Source: Flavobacterium soyangense
GTDB taxonomy: Bacteria > Bacteroidota > Bacteroidia > Flavobacteriales > Flavobacteriaceae
Direction: 5' to 3'
DNA length: 64,000 bases
NCBI RefSeq assembly: GCF_015277675.1
Contig: NZ_JADHEC010000003.1
Location: 1-64,000 of the forward strand
Of the stretch, positions 23,403-31,046 are shown one piece after another; positions within the stretch are counted from its first letter, which is position 1, and each line of letters begins with the position of its first letter. The notes under the pieces are model-generated. The model did no database searches and was not told where the DNA came from. It saw only the letters and a program-made list of their open reading frames with translations. Made by a program: the position numbers and the translations under genes.

Positions 23403-23894
23403 ATGGAAAATGATTATTTTTATCAAAAATTTAAAAAAATGCAACAGACATTTGATATTACCAACACAAGCAGAAAAATAGTTTTCCAGTTTCTGGGGAA
23501 TCACACTTTAGAACAACTCAACAAAATTCCTGAAGGTTACAGCAATAATCTTATTTGGAATATTGCGCATATCGTTGTGACACAACAATTGTTAGTTTAT
23601 AAATTATCCGGTTTGCCTATGATGGTTTCTGACGAATTGATACAAAAATATATGAAAGGGACAAAACCGGAACACAATGCCACACAAGCCGAAGTTGACG
23701 AAATCAAGTCTTTATTATTCAAGACTATCGATCAAACCAAGGAAGATTTCGACAATAAAGTTTTCAAAAACTATCAGGAATACCCAACTTCAACTGGTTT
23801 TGTTTTAAAAAATGCTGAGGATGCAATGATTTTCAACAATTTTCACGAAGGGCTTCATATAGGTATTATGTTGTGTCTTAGAAAATTTTTATAA
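23403..23894 (+). CDS. DinB-like four-helix metal-binding protein
   Basis: Starting at the ATG at 23403 (MENDYFYQK) it has 163 residues; an ATG at 23439 (MQQTFDI) is also possible. The DinB/YfiT-like pattern is present: His56 in IWNIAHIVVTQQ and His148 and His152 in NNFHEGLHIGIM, three His residues that bind a divalent metal in this superfamily. Members include bacillithiol transferases and other thiol-dependent enzymes; the function here is open. It is not related to DNA polymerase IV DinB at 51624. Confidence 0.78.
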   Translation: MENDYFYQKFKKMQQTFDITNTSRKIVFQFLGNHTLEQLNKIPEGYSNNLIWNIAHIVVTQQLLVYKLSGLPMMVSDELIQKYMKGTKPEHNATQAEVDEIKSLLFKTIDQTKEDFDNKVFKNYQEYPTSTGFVLKNAEDAMIFNNFHEGLHIGIMLCLRKFL

Positions 23895-23966
23895 TATCCG
23901 ATAAAGCTACCAGCCTTCCAAAGTCTGGAAGCTTTAAAAAATTATCTTTACAAAAAAATATTCCAA

Positions 23967-25112
23967 ATGAATTTCAACACTAAAACCATACACGGCGGGC
24001 AACATCACGATCCAAGCACTGGAGCAGTAATGCCTCCGGTTTATCAAACGTCAACTTTTGCACAAACAAGTCCCGGAAAACCAATAAATCCCGATTACGA
24101 ATACAGCAGAGCTTCAAATCCTACACGAACAGCATTGGAAAACGCATTTGCAAGTATCGAAAACGGAACTCGTGCCTTAGCTTTTTCGTCAGGATTAGCG
24201 GCCACGGATTGTATTTTGCGCTGTTTCAAATCAGGAGATGAAATCATTGCGATGGACGATTTATATGGAGGAACGTATAGAATGTTTACGCGCATTTATA
24301 AAGATTCCGGAATAAAATTCCATTTTGTTGATATGAATGATTTGGAAAAATTCCATTCTTTAATCAACGAAAACACCAAATTAGTTTGGGTAGAAACTCC
24401 AACAAACCCGTTGATGAAATTGGCCGATATTCAGGAAATTGCCAAAATTACCAAACAAAGAAATATTCTTTTTGCTGTTGACAATACTTTTGCAACACCT
24501 TATTTACAAAAGCCCTTGGATTTGGGTGCAGATATTGTGATGCATTCAGCAACGAAATATCTTGGAGGACATTCTGATGTAATTGCCGGAGCGTTGATTG
24601 TAAAAGATGAAGCCTTAGGCGAACAGTTGCATTTTCAACAATTTGCCACTGGAGCCACGTTAGGACCAATGGACAGTTTTTTAGTTTTAAGAGGAATAAA
24701 AACATTGCATCTTAGAGTGCAAAGACATTGCGAAAATGGAGAAAAAGTGGTGGGATTTTTAAGTCAACATCCAAAAATAAAAACGGTCTATTATCCTGGA
24801 TTGCCAAGCCATCCGTATCACGAAATTGCCAAAAAACAAATGAGCGGTTTTGGCGGAATGGTTTCCTTTACTTTTGTTTCGGGTAAAAAAGAAGATTCTA
24901 TTCGGTTTTTGGAGAAACTAAAAGTTTTTACTTTGGCAGAATCTCTTGGTGGAGTTGAATCTTTGGCAAACCATCCAGCCTTAATGACGCACGCATCGAT
25001 TCCGGAAGACAAACGAAAAGAAGTGGGAATCACGGATGATTTAGTTCGATTGAGCGTAGGTATTGAAGACATCGAGGATTTGATCGAGGATTTAAAACAA
25101 GCATTGGAATAA
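23967..25112 (+). CDS. Cystathionine gamma-synthase or related Cys/Met-metabolism PLP enzyme
   Basis: The 381-residue PLP-dependent enzyme of the gamma family contains the PLP Lys197 in SATKYLGGHSD, with EYSRASNPTR (45-54), LAFSSGLAATD and YGGTYRMFTR contributing to the cofactor and substrate sites. GATLGPMDSFLVLRGIKTL and the Ser before NHPALMTHAS complete the pattern. Sequence alone does not separate gamma-synthase from gamma-lyase; annotated flavobacterial relatives are mostly called cystathionine gamma-synthase. It is monocistronic and is followed by a strong terminator. Confidence 0.92.
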   Translation: MNFNTKTIHGGQHHDPSTGAVMPPVYQTSTFAQTSPGKPINPDYEYSRASNPTRTALENAFASIENGTRALAFSSGLAATDCILRCFKSGDEIIAMDDLYGGTYRMFTRIYKDSGIKFHFVDMNDLEKFHSLINENTKLVWVETPTNPLMKLADIQEIAKITKQRNILFAVDNTFATPYLQKPLDLGADIVMHSATKYLGGHSDVIAGALIVKDEALGEQLHFQQFATGATLGPMDSFLVLRGIKTLHLRVQRHCENGEKVVGFLSQHPKIKTVYYPGLPSHPYHEIAKKQMSGFGGMVSFTFVSGKKEDSIRFLEKLKVFTLAESLGGVESLANHPALMTHASIPEDKRKEVGITDDLVRLSVGIEDIEDLIEDLKQALE

Positions 25113-25152
25113 AAACAAAAGCCCGATTTTATCAAATCGGGCTTTTGTTTTT
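25112..25152. terminator. Bidirectional terminator
   Basis: An 18-bp stem with AAAGCCCGATTT, loop TATC and AAATCGGGCTTT is flanked by A-runs on the left and T-runs on the right. It serves the rightward PLP-enzyme gene and the leftward gene ending at 25167. Confidence 0.9.
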
Positions 25153-25166
25153 TAGTTGTATTTCTA

Positions 25167-25970
25167 CTATTGCAGGTAATAAATATAGCCTACATTGAAC
25201 CAAACTAGCCAGTCGTTTGACTTATTTTCTTTATAAAGGGCGGGATTTGGTTTTAGGCCATCAACCCAATCAGAAAAATAATACTGTAATCTTAAATCCA
25301 CCATTAAATCCGATAATGGAGCCAATTTATAACGAGTTCCAACACTTGAAACTATTGACCAAACTGCCCCACTTTCGGTGGAAAATCCATAAGGGCGATC
25401 ATCTGTCGGCGTTAAATATTTAGGAAAAGTTGTTAGTGGTGTTCCCAAAGGCCCTATTGTAGACGAAGCTTTTGCATTGTAAAAACTAAATTGTCCTCCA
25501 AGACTTATAAATGGAGCCCAACTTTCTATTGTTTCAGTAAAGTCGCGAATACTCCAAGGAAAAAATTCAAGTTGCATTCCTATATTGGTAACTGAGGTAC
25601 TTCCGTGCATTGCTTTTAATTGTTCTTTGCCTAGGGAATTTTTACCTTCTATCCATCGGCCAAAATGATCTAACTTCGTTTTATTATATGACAATTCGCT
25701 TCTTAATTTGAAGTGATCATTAAAATAAGTATCAGGGGTATAACAATTACATTCGGCTTTATAAGAAAAATTTAAATAGTGAATAATCCCAATTCCATAT
25801 CCTGTATTACCTGCGTTTGTAGACAAGTCGTGTCGCTCACCATAATCGGACTGGAAAGCTACAGGGCCGGCAATGGCGCCAATTTCGTGTGAAAATCCAA
25901 ATTGAGCAATAGCTACATTCGAAATCCCAAAAAAGAAAAGGCAGAAAAATGTAATAGATTTTGGAACCAT
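25167..25970 (-). CDS. Predicted outer-membrane beta-barrel protein
   Basis: The 267-residue protein has a signal peptide (about 1-22, ending AIAQ). The rest alternates short amphipathic strands with aromatic ends (FGFSHEIGAIAG, YGIGIIHYLNFSY, GMQLEFFPWS, WLVWFNVGYIYYLQ) and ends in an aromatic strand, typical of a small outer-membrane barrel. A pair of Cys in AECNCYTP is unusual. I think similar proteins occur in many Flavobacteriia, without known function. It is monocistronic, sharing a bidirectional terminator with the gene to its left. Confidence 0.72.
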   Translation of the reverse strand: MVPKSITFFCLFFFGISNVAIAQFGFSHEIGAIAGPVAFQSDYGERHDLSTNAGNTGYGIGIIHYLNFSYKAECNCYTPDTYFNDHFKLRSELSYNKTKLDHFGRWIEGKNSLGKEQLKAMHGSTSVTNIGMQLEFFPWSIRDFTETIESWAPFISLGGQFSFYNAKASSTIGPLGTPLTTFPKYLTPTDDRPYGFSTESGAVWSIVSSVGTRYKLAPLSDLMVDLRLQYYFSDWVDGLKPNPALYKENKSNDWLVWFNVGYIYYLQ

Positions 25971-25990
25971 TATAATAGATTACTTTTTTT

Positions 25991-26071
25991 ACAAATATAT
26001 AAAAACATCAATCATTCCGAATATTATCTAAACAAATATATAATAACGTCAAACATTCTGAATATTATATA
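25991..26071 (+). repeat. 41-bp direct repeat upstream of gdhA
   Basis: Two units with a 41-bp period share CAAATATATA, a CATTCYGAATATTAT core (26013 and 26054) and a trailing TAAACAA. A truncated third unit follows at 26071. They occupy the 328-bp AT-rich spacer between the barrel gene and gdhA. Apart from the gdhA -7 element I see nothing else there. Confidence 0.75.
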
Positions 26072-26203
26072 AACAATATATAAGGTTTTTTATGTTTTCC
26101 CATTAATAGTTTTAATTTTAAATAAAATCATTTCAACATTTACAAAAAGAATAAAAATATGTGAAGAAAACCCAATTTTAGATATAAATATTCTTATATA
26201 ATG

Positions 26204-26211
26204 TATATTTG
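26204..26211 (+). promoter_or_regulatory. -7 element of gdhA
   Basis: TATATTTG matches TAnnTTTG and lies 87 bp before the ATG, giving a long leader of about 80 nt. No good TTG is seen at -33. Confidence 0.5.
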
Positions 26212-26298
26212 CACACAATTGCGAAATCGTTTTCTTAAAATTATTTTTTGGTTAAGCAAGCGATTAATATTAACCTAGATTGAATAATATATTTCAAA

Positions 26299-27642
26299 AT
26301 GGAAGAAAAAATAAATAATTTTATGGCTCAAGTTGAGGCCAAAAATCCAAATGAGCCTGAATTTATTCAAGCTGTTAGAGAATTTGCTGAAACGGTTATT
26401 CCTTTTATTGCCGCGGAAAGAAAGTATGACGGCAAGCATTTGCTTCTTAGAATTACAGAACCTGAAAGAACGATAACCTTTCGTGTAACTTGGGTTGATG
26501 ATAAAGGGGAAATCAGAGTCAATAGAGGGTTTAGAATTCAGATGAATTCAGCAATTGGACCTTATAAAGGAGGAATTAGATTTCATAATTCGGTTAACTT
26601 ATCAGTACTTAAATTCCTAGCTTTTGAGCAGGTATTCAAAAATAGTTTAACTACACTTCCTATGGGAGGTGGAAAAGGAGGTTCTGATTTTGATCCTCAG
26701 GGTAAATCAGATGCAGAAGTAATGCGTTTTTGCCAATCTTTTATGACAGAATTATGTCGACACATAGGGCCGGAAATTGATGTTCCTGCTGGTGATATTG
26801 GTGTTGGTTCAAGAGAAATAGGATACCTATTTGGTCAATACAAAAGAATTAGAAATGAATTCACAGGAGTTTTAACAGGAAAAGGAATTGCTTATGGTGG
26901 TTCATTAATAAGACCTGAAGCAACTGGATATGGAGTGGTTTATTTCACAGAACAAATGCTTAGGACAATAGGACAGGAAATCAAAGGAAAAACTGTTGCT
27001 ATTTCTGGATTTGGAAATGTAGCTTGGGGTGTAGCGTTAAAGATAAATGAATTAGGAGGAAAGATTTTGACTATTTCAGGACCAGACGGATATATTTATG
27101 ATGCTGACGGAATTTCTGGCGAAAAAGTTGATTATATGCTTGAAATGAGAGCTAGTGGAGACAATAGAGCCGAAATGTATGTTGAGAAATATCCAAATGC
27201 TGTTTTTCACAAAGGGAAAAGTGTTTGGGAAGTAAAAGCTGATATTGCTATTCCTTGTGCTACACAAAATGAATTGCATGAAGCCGATGCTAAAAAATTA
27301 ATTGAAAATGGGACTATTTGTATTACCGAGGCAGCTAATATGCCTTGTACTTTAGATGCCATTAAATATATATTGAGCAAAAAAGTTCTATATGCACCAG
27401 GAAAAGCGGCTAACGCAGGCGGTGTTGCGGCTTCTGGATTAGAAATGACACAAAACTCAATTCGTTTAAACTGGTCAAGCGAAGAAGTGGATCATAGATT
27501 AAAAGATATTATGGTTGGAATTCATAACCAATGCAAAAAATACGGAACTGACGAAACTGGATTTGTTGATTACGTAAAAGGGGCAAACATCGCCGGATTT
27601 GTAAAAGTGGCTGACGCAATGCTAGCTCAAGGAGTGGTTTAA
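26299..27642 (+). CDS. gdhA: NADP-type glutamate dehydrogenase
   Basis: The 447-residue enzyme interconverts 2-oxoglutarate plus ammonia with glutamate. The substrate-site segment GPYKGGIRFH (88-97) is followed by LPMGGGKGGSDFDP (120-133), in which Lys126 is the catalytic lysine. The nucleotide-binding domain contains ISGFGNVAWG. Length and motifs fit the hexameric, usually NADP-dependent, anabolic class. It is monocistronic, with 41-bp repeats and a long leader upstream and a terminator downstream. Confidence 0.95.
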   Translation: MEEKINNFMAQVEAKNPNEPEFIQAVREFAETVIPFIAAERKYDGKHLLLRITEPERTITFRVTWVDDKGEIRVNRGFRIQMNSAIGPYKGGIRFHNSVNLSVLKFLAFEQVFKNSLTTLPMGGGKGGSDFDPQGKSDAEVMRFCQSFMTELCRHIGPEIDVPAGDIGVGSREIGYLFGQYKRIRNEFTGVLTGKGIAYGGSLIRPEATGYGVVYFTEQMLRTIGQEIKGKTVAISGFGNVAWGVALKINELGGKILTISGPDGYIYDADGISGEKVDYMLEMRASGDNRAEMYVEKYPNAVFHKGKSVWEVKADIAIPCATQNELHEADAKKLIENGTICITEAANMPCTLDAIKYILSKKVLYAPGKAANAGGVAASGLEMTQNSIRLNWSSEEVDHRLKDIMVGIHNQCKKYGTDETGFVDYVKGANIAGFVKVADAMLAQGVV

Positions 27643-27661
27643 ATCCTTTTTAATAAATACC

Positions 27662-27716
27662 AAAATGCCTTCTTTCGAACCTGAGTTATCAGGATTAGAT
27701 TGAAGGCATTTTTTTT
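27662..27716 (+). terminator. Compound hairpin terminator of gdhA
   Basis: The outer stem AAAATGCCTTC (27662-27672) with GAAGGCATTTT (27702-27712) encloses a second hairpin, CCTGA-GTTA-TCAGG (27681-27694). Eight T follow the outer stem. Confidence 0.85.
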
Positions 27717-27750
27717 GTGTGTAACAAAATTTCATTACTTTCGTTTGTAC

Positions 27751-27758
27751 TATATTTG
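27751..27758 (+). promoter_or_regulatory. -7 element of porZ
   Basis: TATATTTG lies 22 bp before the ATG at 27781. The element lies inside a longer possible reading frame, which argues for the ATG as the real start. Confidence 0.5.
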
Positions 27759-27780
27759 TGAACCAATATTTATACAAATA

Positions 27781-30069
27781 ATGAAAAAAAGGGTTTTATA
27801 TATTTTGCTTCTGATTTTTATGCAAACGGGATTTTCCCAAAACAATTTGTTGTGGCAAGGCTATTTTTCCTATAATGATATTAGGGATGTTTCTCAATCA
27901 CCCACAACCATTTTTGCAGCTTCTGAAAACGCATTGTTTTCAAAAAACACAAGCACAAACCAACTTAAAACCACCAACACAATTGATGGGCTTTCAGGTC
28001 AAACAATATCGGCATTATATTACAGCGTTACATCCAATAAAACTCTTGTAGGCTATGAAAACGGGTTGATGGTTGTAATCAACGAAGCCGATGGCAGTAT
28101 GCTGAATATTGTAGATATTATCAATAAGCAACTTCCTTCGGACATAAAAAAAATCAATCATTTTATGGAATATAAAGGGATTGTTTATGTTTCCTGTGAT
28201 TTTGGAATCGTTCAATTCAATTTAGCCACAATGCTCTTTGGCGATACTTATTTTATTGGTAATAACGGAGCTGAAACAATCGTTACGCAAACCACGATCT
28301 TTAATGGCTATATTTATGCATCTACAAATGATGGTATCAGAAGAGCAGACATTGCCAATAAAAATTTAATTGATTTTAACCAGTGGATAAAAATTGCCTC
28401 AGGAAGTTGGTCATGTATAGAAACTTTCGATACCGAATTAATTGCAATAAATGCCTCAGGATATATTCATAAATACGATTTAGGCTCAAATTCTTTCATA
28501 GGATATTTACAACTTTCGCAAGCTGCTGTTGATATGAGAGAGAGTAATAATTATTTGATAGTCACTACAGCAAGCAGTGTATATATTTATAATAAACAAT
28601 TGGCACTTGTTCGTCAAATAAACAGCAATCAAATATTGGGAAGTATTTCAACTTTCACTTGTGCGACGAGTATTGGAGATGTAATATATATTGGCACGAA
28701 AGAAACAGGATTGGTAAATACCACTATTTCTGTTACTTCAGCTTTTGAAAACAGCACTCCCATTGGCCCTTCCAGAAATAATGTATTTGCGCTTCAAGCC
28801 ACAACTGATGTGCTTTGGGCAGTTTATGGGGACTATTCGGGCAGTTATAATCCATATCCTTTAGATAGTTATGGTATTAGTAAATATAGCGCAACAGGAT
28901 GGTTGAATATTCCTTATGAAAAAGTTTTTGGAGCCAAATCGATATCCAGAGTTACGGTGAATCCAAATAATGAAAACGAAGTTTATGCCAGTTCTTATTT
29001 TTCGGGTTTGCTAAAAATTTTAAATGATGAGCCCAAAACGCTATACAATCAAACGAATAGCGGATTAGAATCTATAACTTTTCTGGGACCTAGCTATATT
29101 GATGTTAGAATAAACGGTGCTGCATTCGATAAATCCGGAAATCTTTGGCTGAATAACAGTCTTATTCAAAAGGGATTAAAGGTCTTTAAAACGGATGGAC
29201 AATGGCAAAGTTTTTCATTGGATGGAATTTTGGATAAAAGCATTGATGCCAGTATGGGTAGAATGATAATAGATAAAAACAGCACCAAATGGTGGTGTAC
29301 TAATACGGATGGTTTGATAAGTTATAATGAATCTATTAATAAATTTAAAAAAATATCATTCGGCTCAGATAAAGGAAATTTACCAACTACAGATGTCAGA
29401 GCAATTGCGGTTGATAATAGAAACCAACTTTGGATAGGAACCACAAAAGGGTTGAGAATATTGTCCAATGTAGGTAGTTTTCAAACCGATGAGCAAATGA
29501 CTACAAAACCCATCATTATTATAGATAATAATTTAGCCCAAGAATTGATGTATGGTCAATTTATTACTGATATTGTTGTTGATGGAGCCAATAATAAATG
29601 GATTGGAACATTAGATTCCGGAGTGTTTTTAGTTTCGCCAAACGGGCAGGAAACCAAGTATCATTTTACTATAAATAATTCTCCACTGCCCAGCAATGCA
29701 ATAAATGACATTGACATAAACAGTACGACAGGTGAAGTTTTTATAGCCACAGATAAAGGATTAGTTTCCTTCAAAGGAACCGCAACCATAGCTAATGAAG
29801 ATCTGAATAATGTATATGTGTATCCAAATCCAGTGCGCCCTGAATATGAAGGAACCGTAAAAATAGCAGGATTATTAGATAAAGCCAATGTTAAAATTAC
29901 CGATATTGAAGGTAATCTTGTCTACGAAACAACTTCCGAAGGTGGAACTATAGAATGGGATACCACTGCTTTTGGAAAATATAAAGTAGCTTCCGGAGTT
30001 TATCTGATTTTTGTTGCTGCCCAAGACGGCATAGAAACTAAAGTTAAAAAAGTAATGATTGTTAGGTAA
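27781..30069 (+). CDS. porZ: PorZ-type beta-propeller protein of the type IX secretion system
   Basis: The 762-residue protein has a signal peptide (MKKRVLYILLLIFMQTGFSQ), two sets of propeller-like repeats (for example LWIGTTKGLRIL, KWIGTLDSGVFLV, EVFIATDKGLVSF) and a C-terminal domain beginning VYPNPVRPEYEG and ending KKVMIVR. That last domain is the kind recognised as a type IX secretion cargo signal. In Porphyromonas gingivalis PorZ is a surface component of the attachment complex that delivers anionic LPS to the sortase. The place next to recO is usual in Bacteroidota. The earlier in-frame start at 27700 is rejected because it overlaps the promoter. Confidence 0.85.
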   Translation: MKKRVLYILLLIFMQTGFSQNNLLWQGYFSYNDIRDVSQSPTTIFAASENALFSKNTSTNQLKTTNTIDGLSGQTISALYYSVTSNKTLVGYENGLMVVINEADGSMLNIVDIINKQLPSDIKKINHFMEYKGIVYVSCDFGIVQFNLATMLFGDTYFIGNNGAETIVTQTTIFNGYIYASTNDGIRRADIANKNLIDFNQWIKIASGSWSCIETFDTELIAINASGYIHKYDLGSNSFIGYLQLSQAAVDMRESNNYLIVTTASSVYIYNKQLALVRQINSNQILGSISTFTCATSIGDVIYIGTKETGLVNTTISVTSAFENSTPIGPSRNNVFALQATTDVLWAVYGDYSGSYNPYPLDSYGISKYSATGWLNIPYEKVFGAKSISRVTVNPNNENEVYASSYFSGLLKILNDEPKTLYNQTNSGLESITFLGPSYIDVRINGAAFDKSGNLWLNNSLIQKGLKVFKTDGQWQSFSLDGILDKSIDASMGRMIIDKNSTKWWCTNTDGLISYNESINKFKKISFGSDKGNLPTTDVRAIAVDNRNQLWIGTTKGLRILSNVGSFQTDEQMTTKPIIIIDNNLAQELMYGQFITDIVVDGANNKWIGTLDSGVFLVSPNGQETKYHFTINNSPLPSNAINDIDINSTTGEVFIATDKGLVSFKGTATIANEDLNNVYVYPNPVRPEYEGTVKIAGLLDKANVKITDIEGNLVYETTSEGGTIEWDTTAFGKYKVASGVYLIFVAAQDGIETKVKKVMIVR

Positions 30070-30115
30070 AAATTGGTTGTTGTTTTGAGTTGATGGTTTG
30101 TTATTACAACCTACA

Positions 30116-30142
30116 ACTTTAAGCTTTAAACTTTAAACTAAA
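30116..30142 (+). repeat. 7-bp repeat RCTTTAA before recO
   Basis: ACTTTAA, GCTTTAA, ACTTTAA and ACTAAAA lie directly before the recO ATG at 30145, another example of a 7-bp array ending at a start codon. Confidence 0.75.
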
Positions 30143-30144
30143 AA

Positions 30145-30858
30145 ATGCAAATTAAAACCAAAGCCATCGTCATATCTTCCCTCAAATACCAAGATAAAAG
30201 CTTGATTGTAAAATGCTTTACGCAATCTAATGGTTTAAAAACCTATTTTGTTCGCGATGCTTTTTCCTCCCGAAAATCAAACCAAAAAATAGCTTATTTC
30301 CAGCCGCTGACCATTCTTGAAATCGAGGCCGTTCACAAAAACAAAGGGACATTAGAAAATTTCAAGGAAATCAAAATTGCGACCCCATTTCAAACCCTAC
30401 ATTCGGACATTTTCAAGAGCACGATTGTCATGTTTATTTCTGAAATCTTGCACCATTCCATTCACGAAGAAGAAAAAAATGAACACCTTTTTGCTTTTTT
30501 GGAAACGGCGCTGTTTTGGCTCGACAATCACGACGAAACGGCTAATTTCCATTTGATTCTAATGCTCGAAATAACAAAATATCTCGGTTTTTACCCCGAT
30601 ATTTCCGAAATGGAATTTCCTTTTTTCGATGCTAACGAAGGTGTTTTTACTCCTTTTCACAGCATCGGTTCACTCACCGAAAACGAAACGAATTTGTTCA
30701 AAAAACTCATTCCGCTAAAATTCGACAACAATCAGAAAACCTTCCACGTGATCGAAAGGCAAATCGTTTTAAAAATCCTGATTGATTACTATACTTTTCA
30801 TCTCGACGGTTTCAGAAAACCAAAATCCTTGGAGGTTTTAGCAGCCGTTTTTTCTTAA
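30145..30858 (+). CDS. recO: DNA repair protein RecO
   Basis: The 237-residue protein has the RecO N-terminal OB fold (KTKAIVISSLKYQDKSLIVKCFTQSNGLKTYFVR) and a helical C-terminal domain. RecO loads RecA on single-stranded DNA with RecR in the RecF pathway. No zinc-finger Cys cluster is visible in the C-terminal part, as is common in Bacteroidota RecO. It follows porZ by 75 bp. Confidence 0.92.
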   Translation: MQIKTKAIVISSLKYQDKSLIVKCFTQSNGLKTYFVRDAFSSRKSNQKIAYFQPLTILEIEAVHKNKGTLENFKEIKIATPFQTLHSDIFKSTIVMFISEILHHSIHEEEKNEHLFAFLETALFWLDNHDETANFHLILMLEITKYLGFYPDISEMEFPFFDANEGVFTPFHSIGSLTENETNLFKKLIPLKFDNNQKTFHVIERQIVLKILIDYYTFHLDGFRKPKSLEVLAAVFS

Positions 30859-30866
30859 AAAATTCA

Positions 30867-30968
30867 GCCACGAAGGCACTAAGTAACAAAGATTTAATGC
30901 AATTTTTATTCTAAATTAGAAAAGTGTTTTTCTTTTTAAGAAACTTTGCATCCTTGTGCCATTCTGGC
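30867..30968. repeat. 102-bp palindromic ACAAAG-type element between recO and ileS
   Basis: The left arm begins GCCACGAAGGCACTAAG then TAACAAAGATT. The right arm (30938-30968), read on the other strand, begins GCCAGAATGGCACAAGG then ATGCAAAG. About 35 AT-rich bases separate them. The left arm matches the right flank of the GxxExxY gene at 10289-10334 in CCACGAAGG..ACTAAG..ACAAAG. There is no open frame inside, so it looks like a gene-less relative of that cassette. Confidence 0.7.
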
Positions 30969-30977
30969 AAACAAAAA

Positions 30978-31005
30978 CTCATCACTCATCACTCATAATT
31001 CATAA
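30978..31005 (+). repeat. 7-bp repeat CTCATMA before ileS
   Basis: The units CTCATCA, CTCATCA, CTCATAA and TTCATAA are followed eight bases later by TACTTTCG (31014-31021), the probable -7 element of ileS. The last units match those at 15314. Confidence 0.8.
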
Positions 31006-31046
31006 CTATTTATTACTTTCGCACCACGATTTAAGAAAAGGATAAA

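Noticed and set aside
27700..27780. N-terminal extension of PorZ
   Set aside because: It overlaps the gdhA terminator and the -7 element. The ATG at 27781 starts a clean signal peptide.
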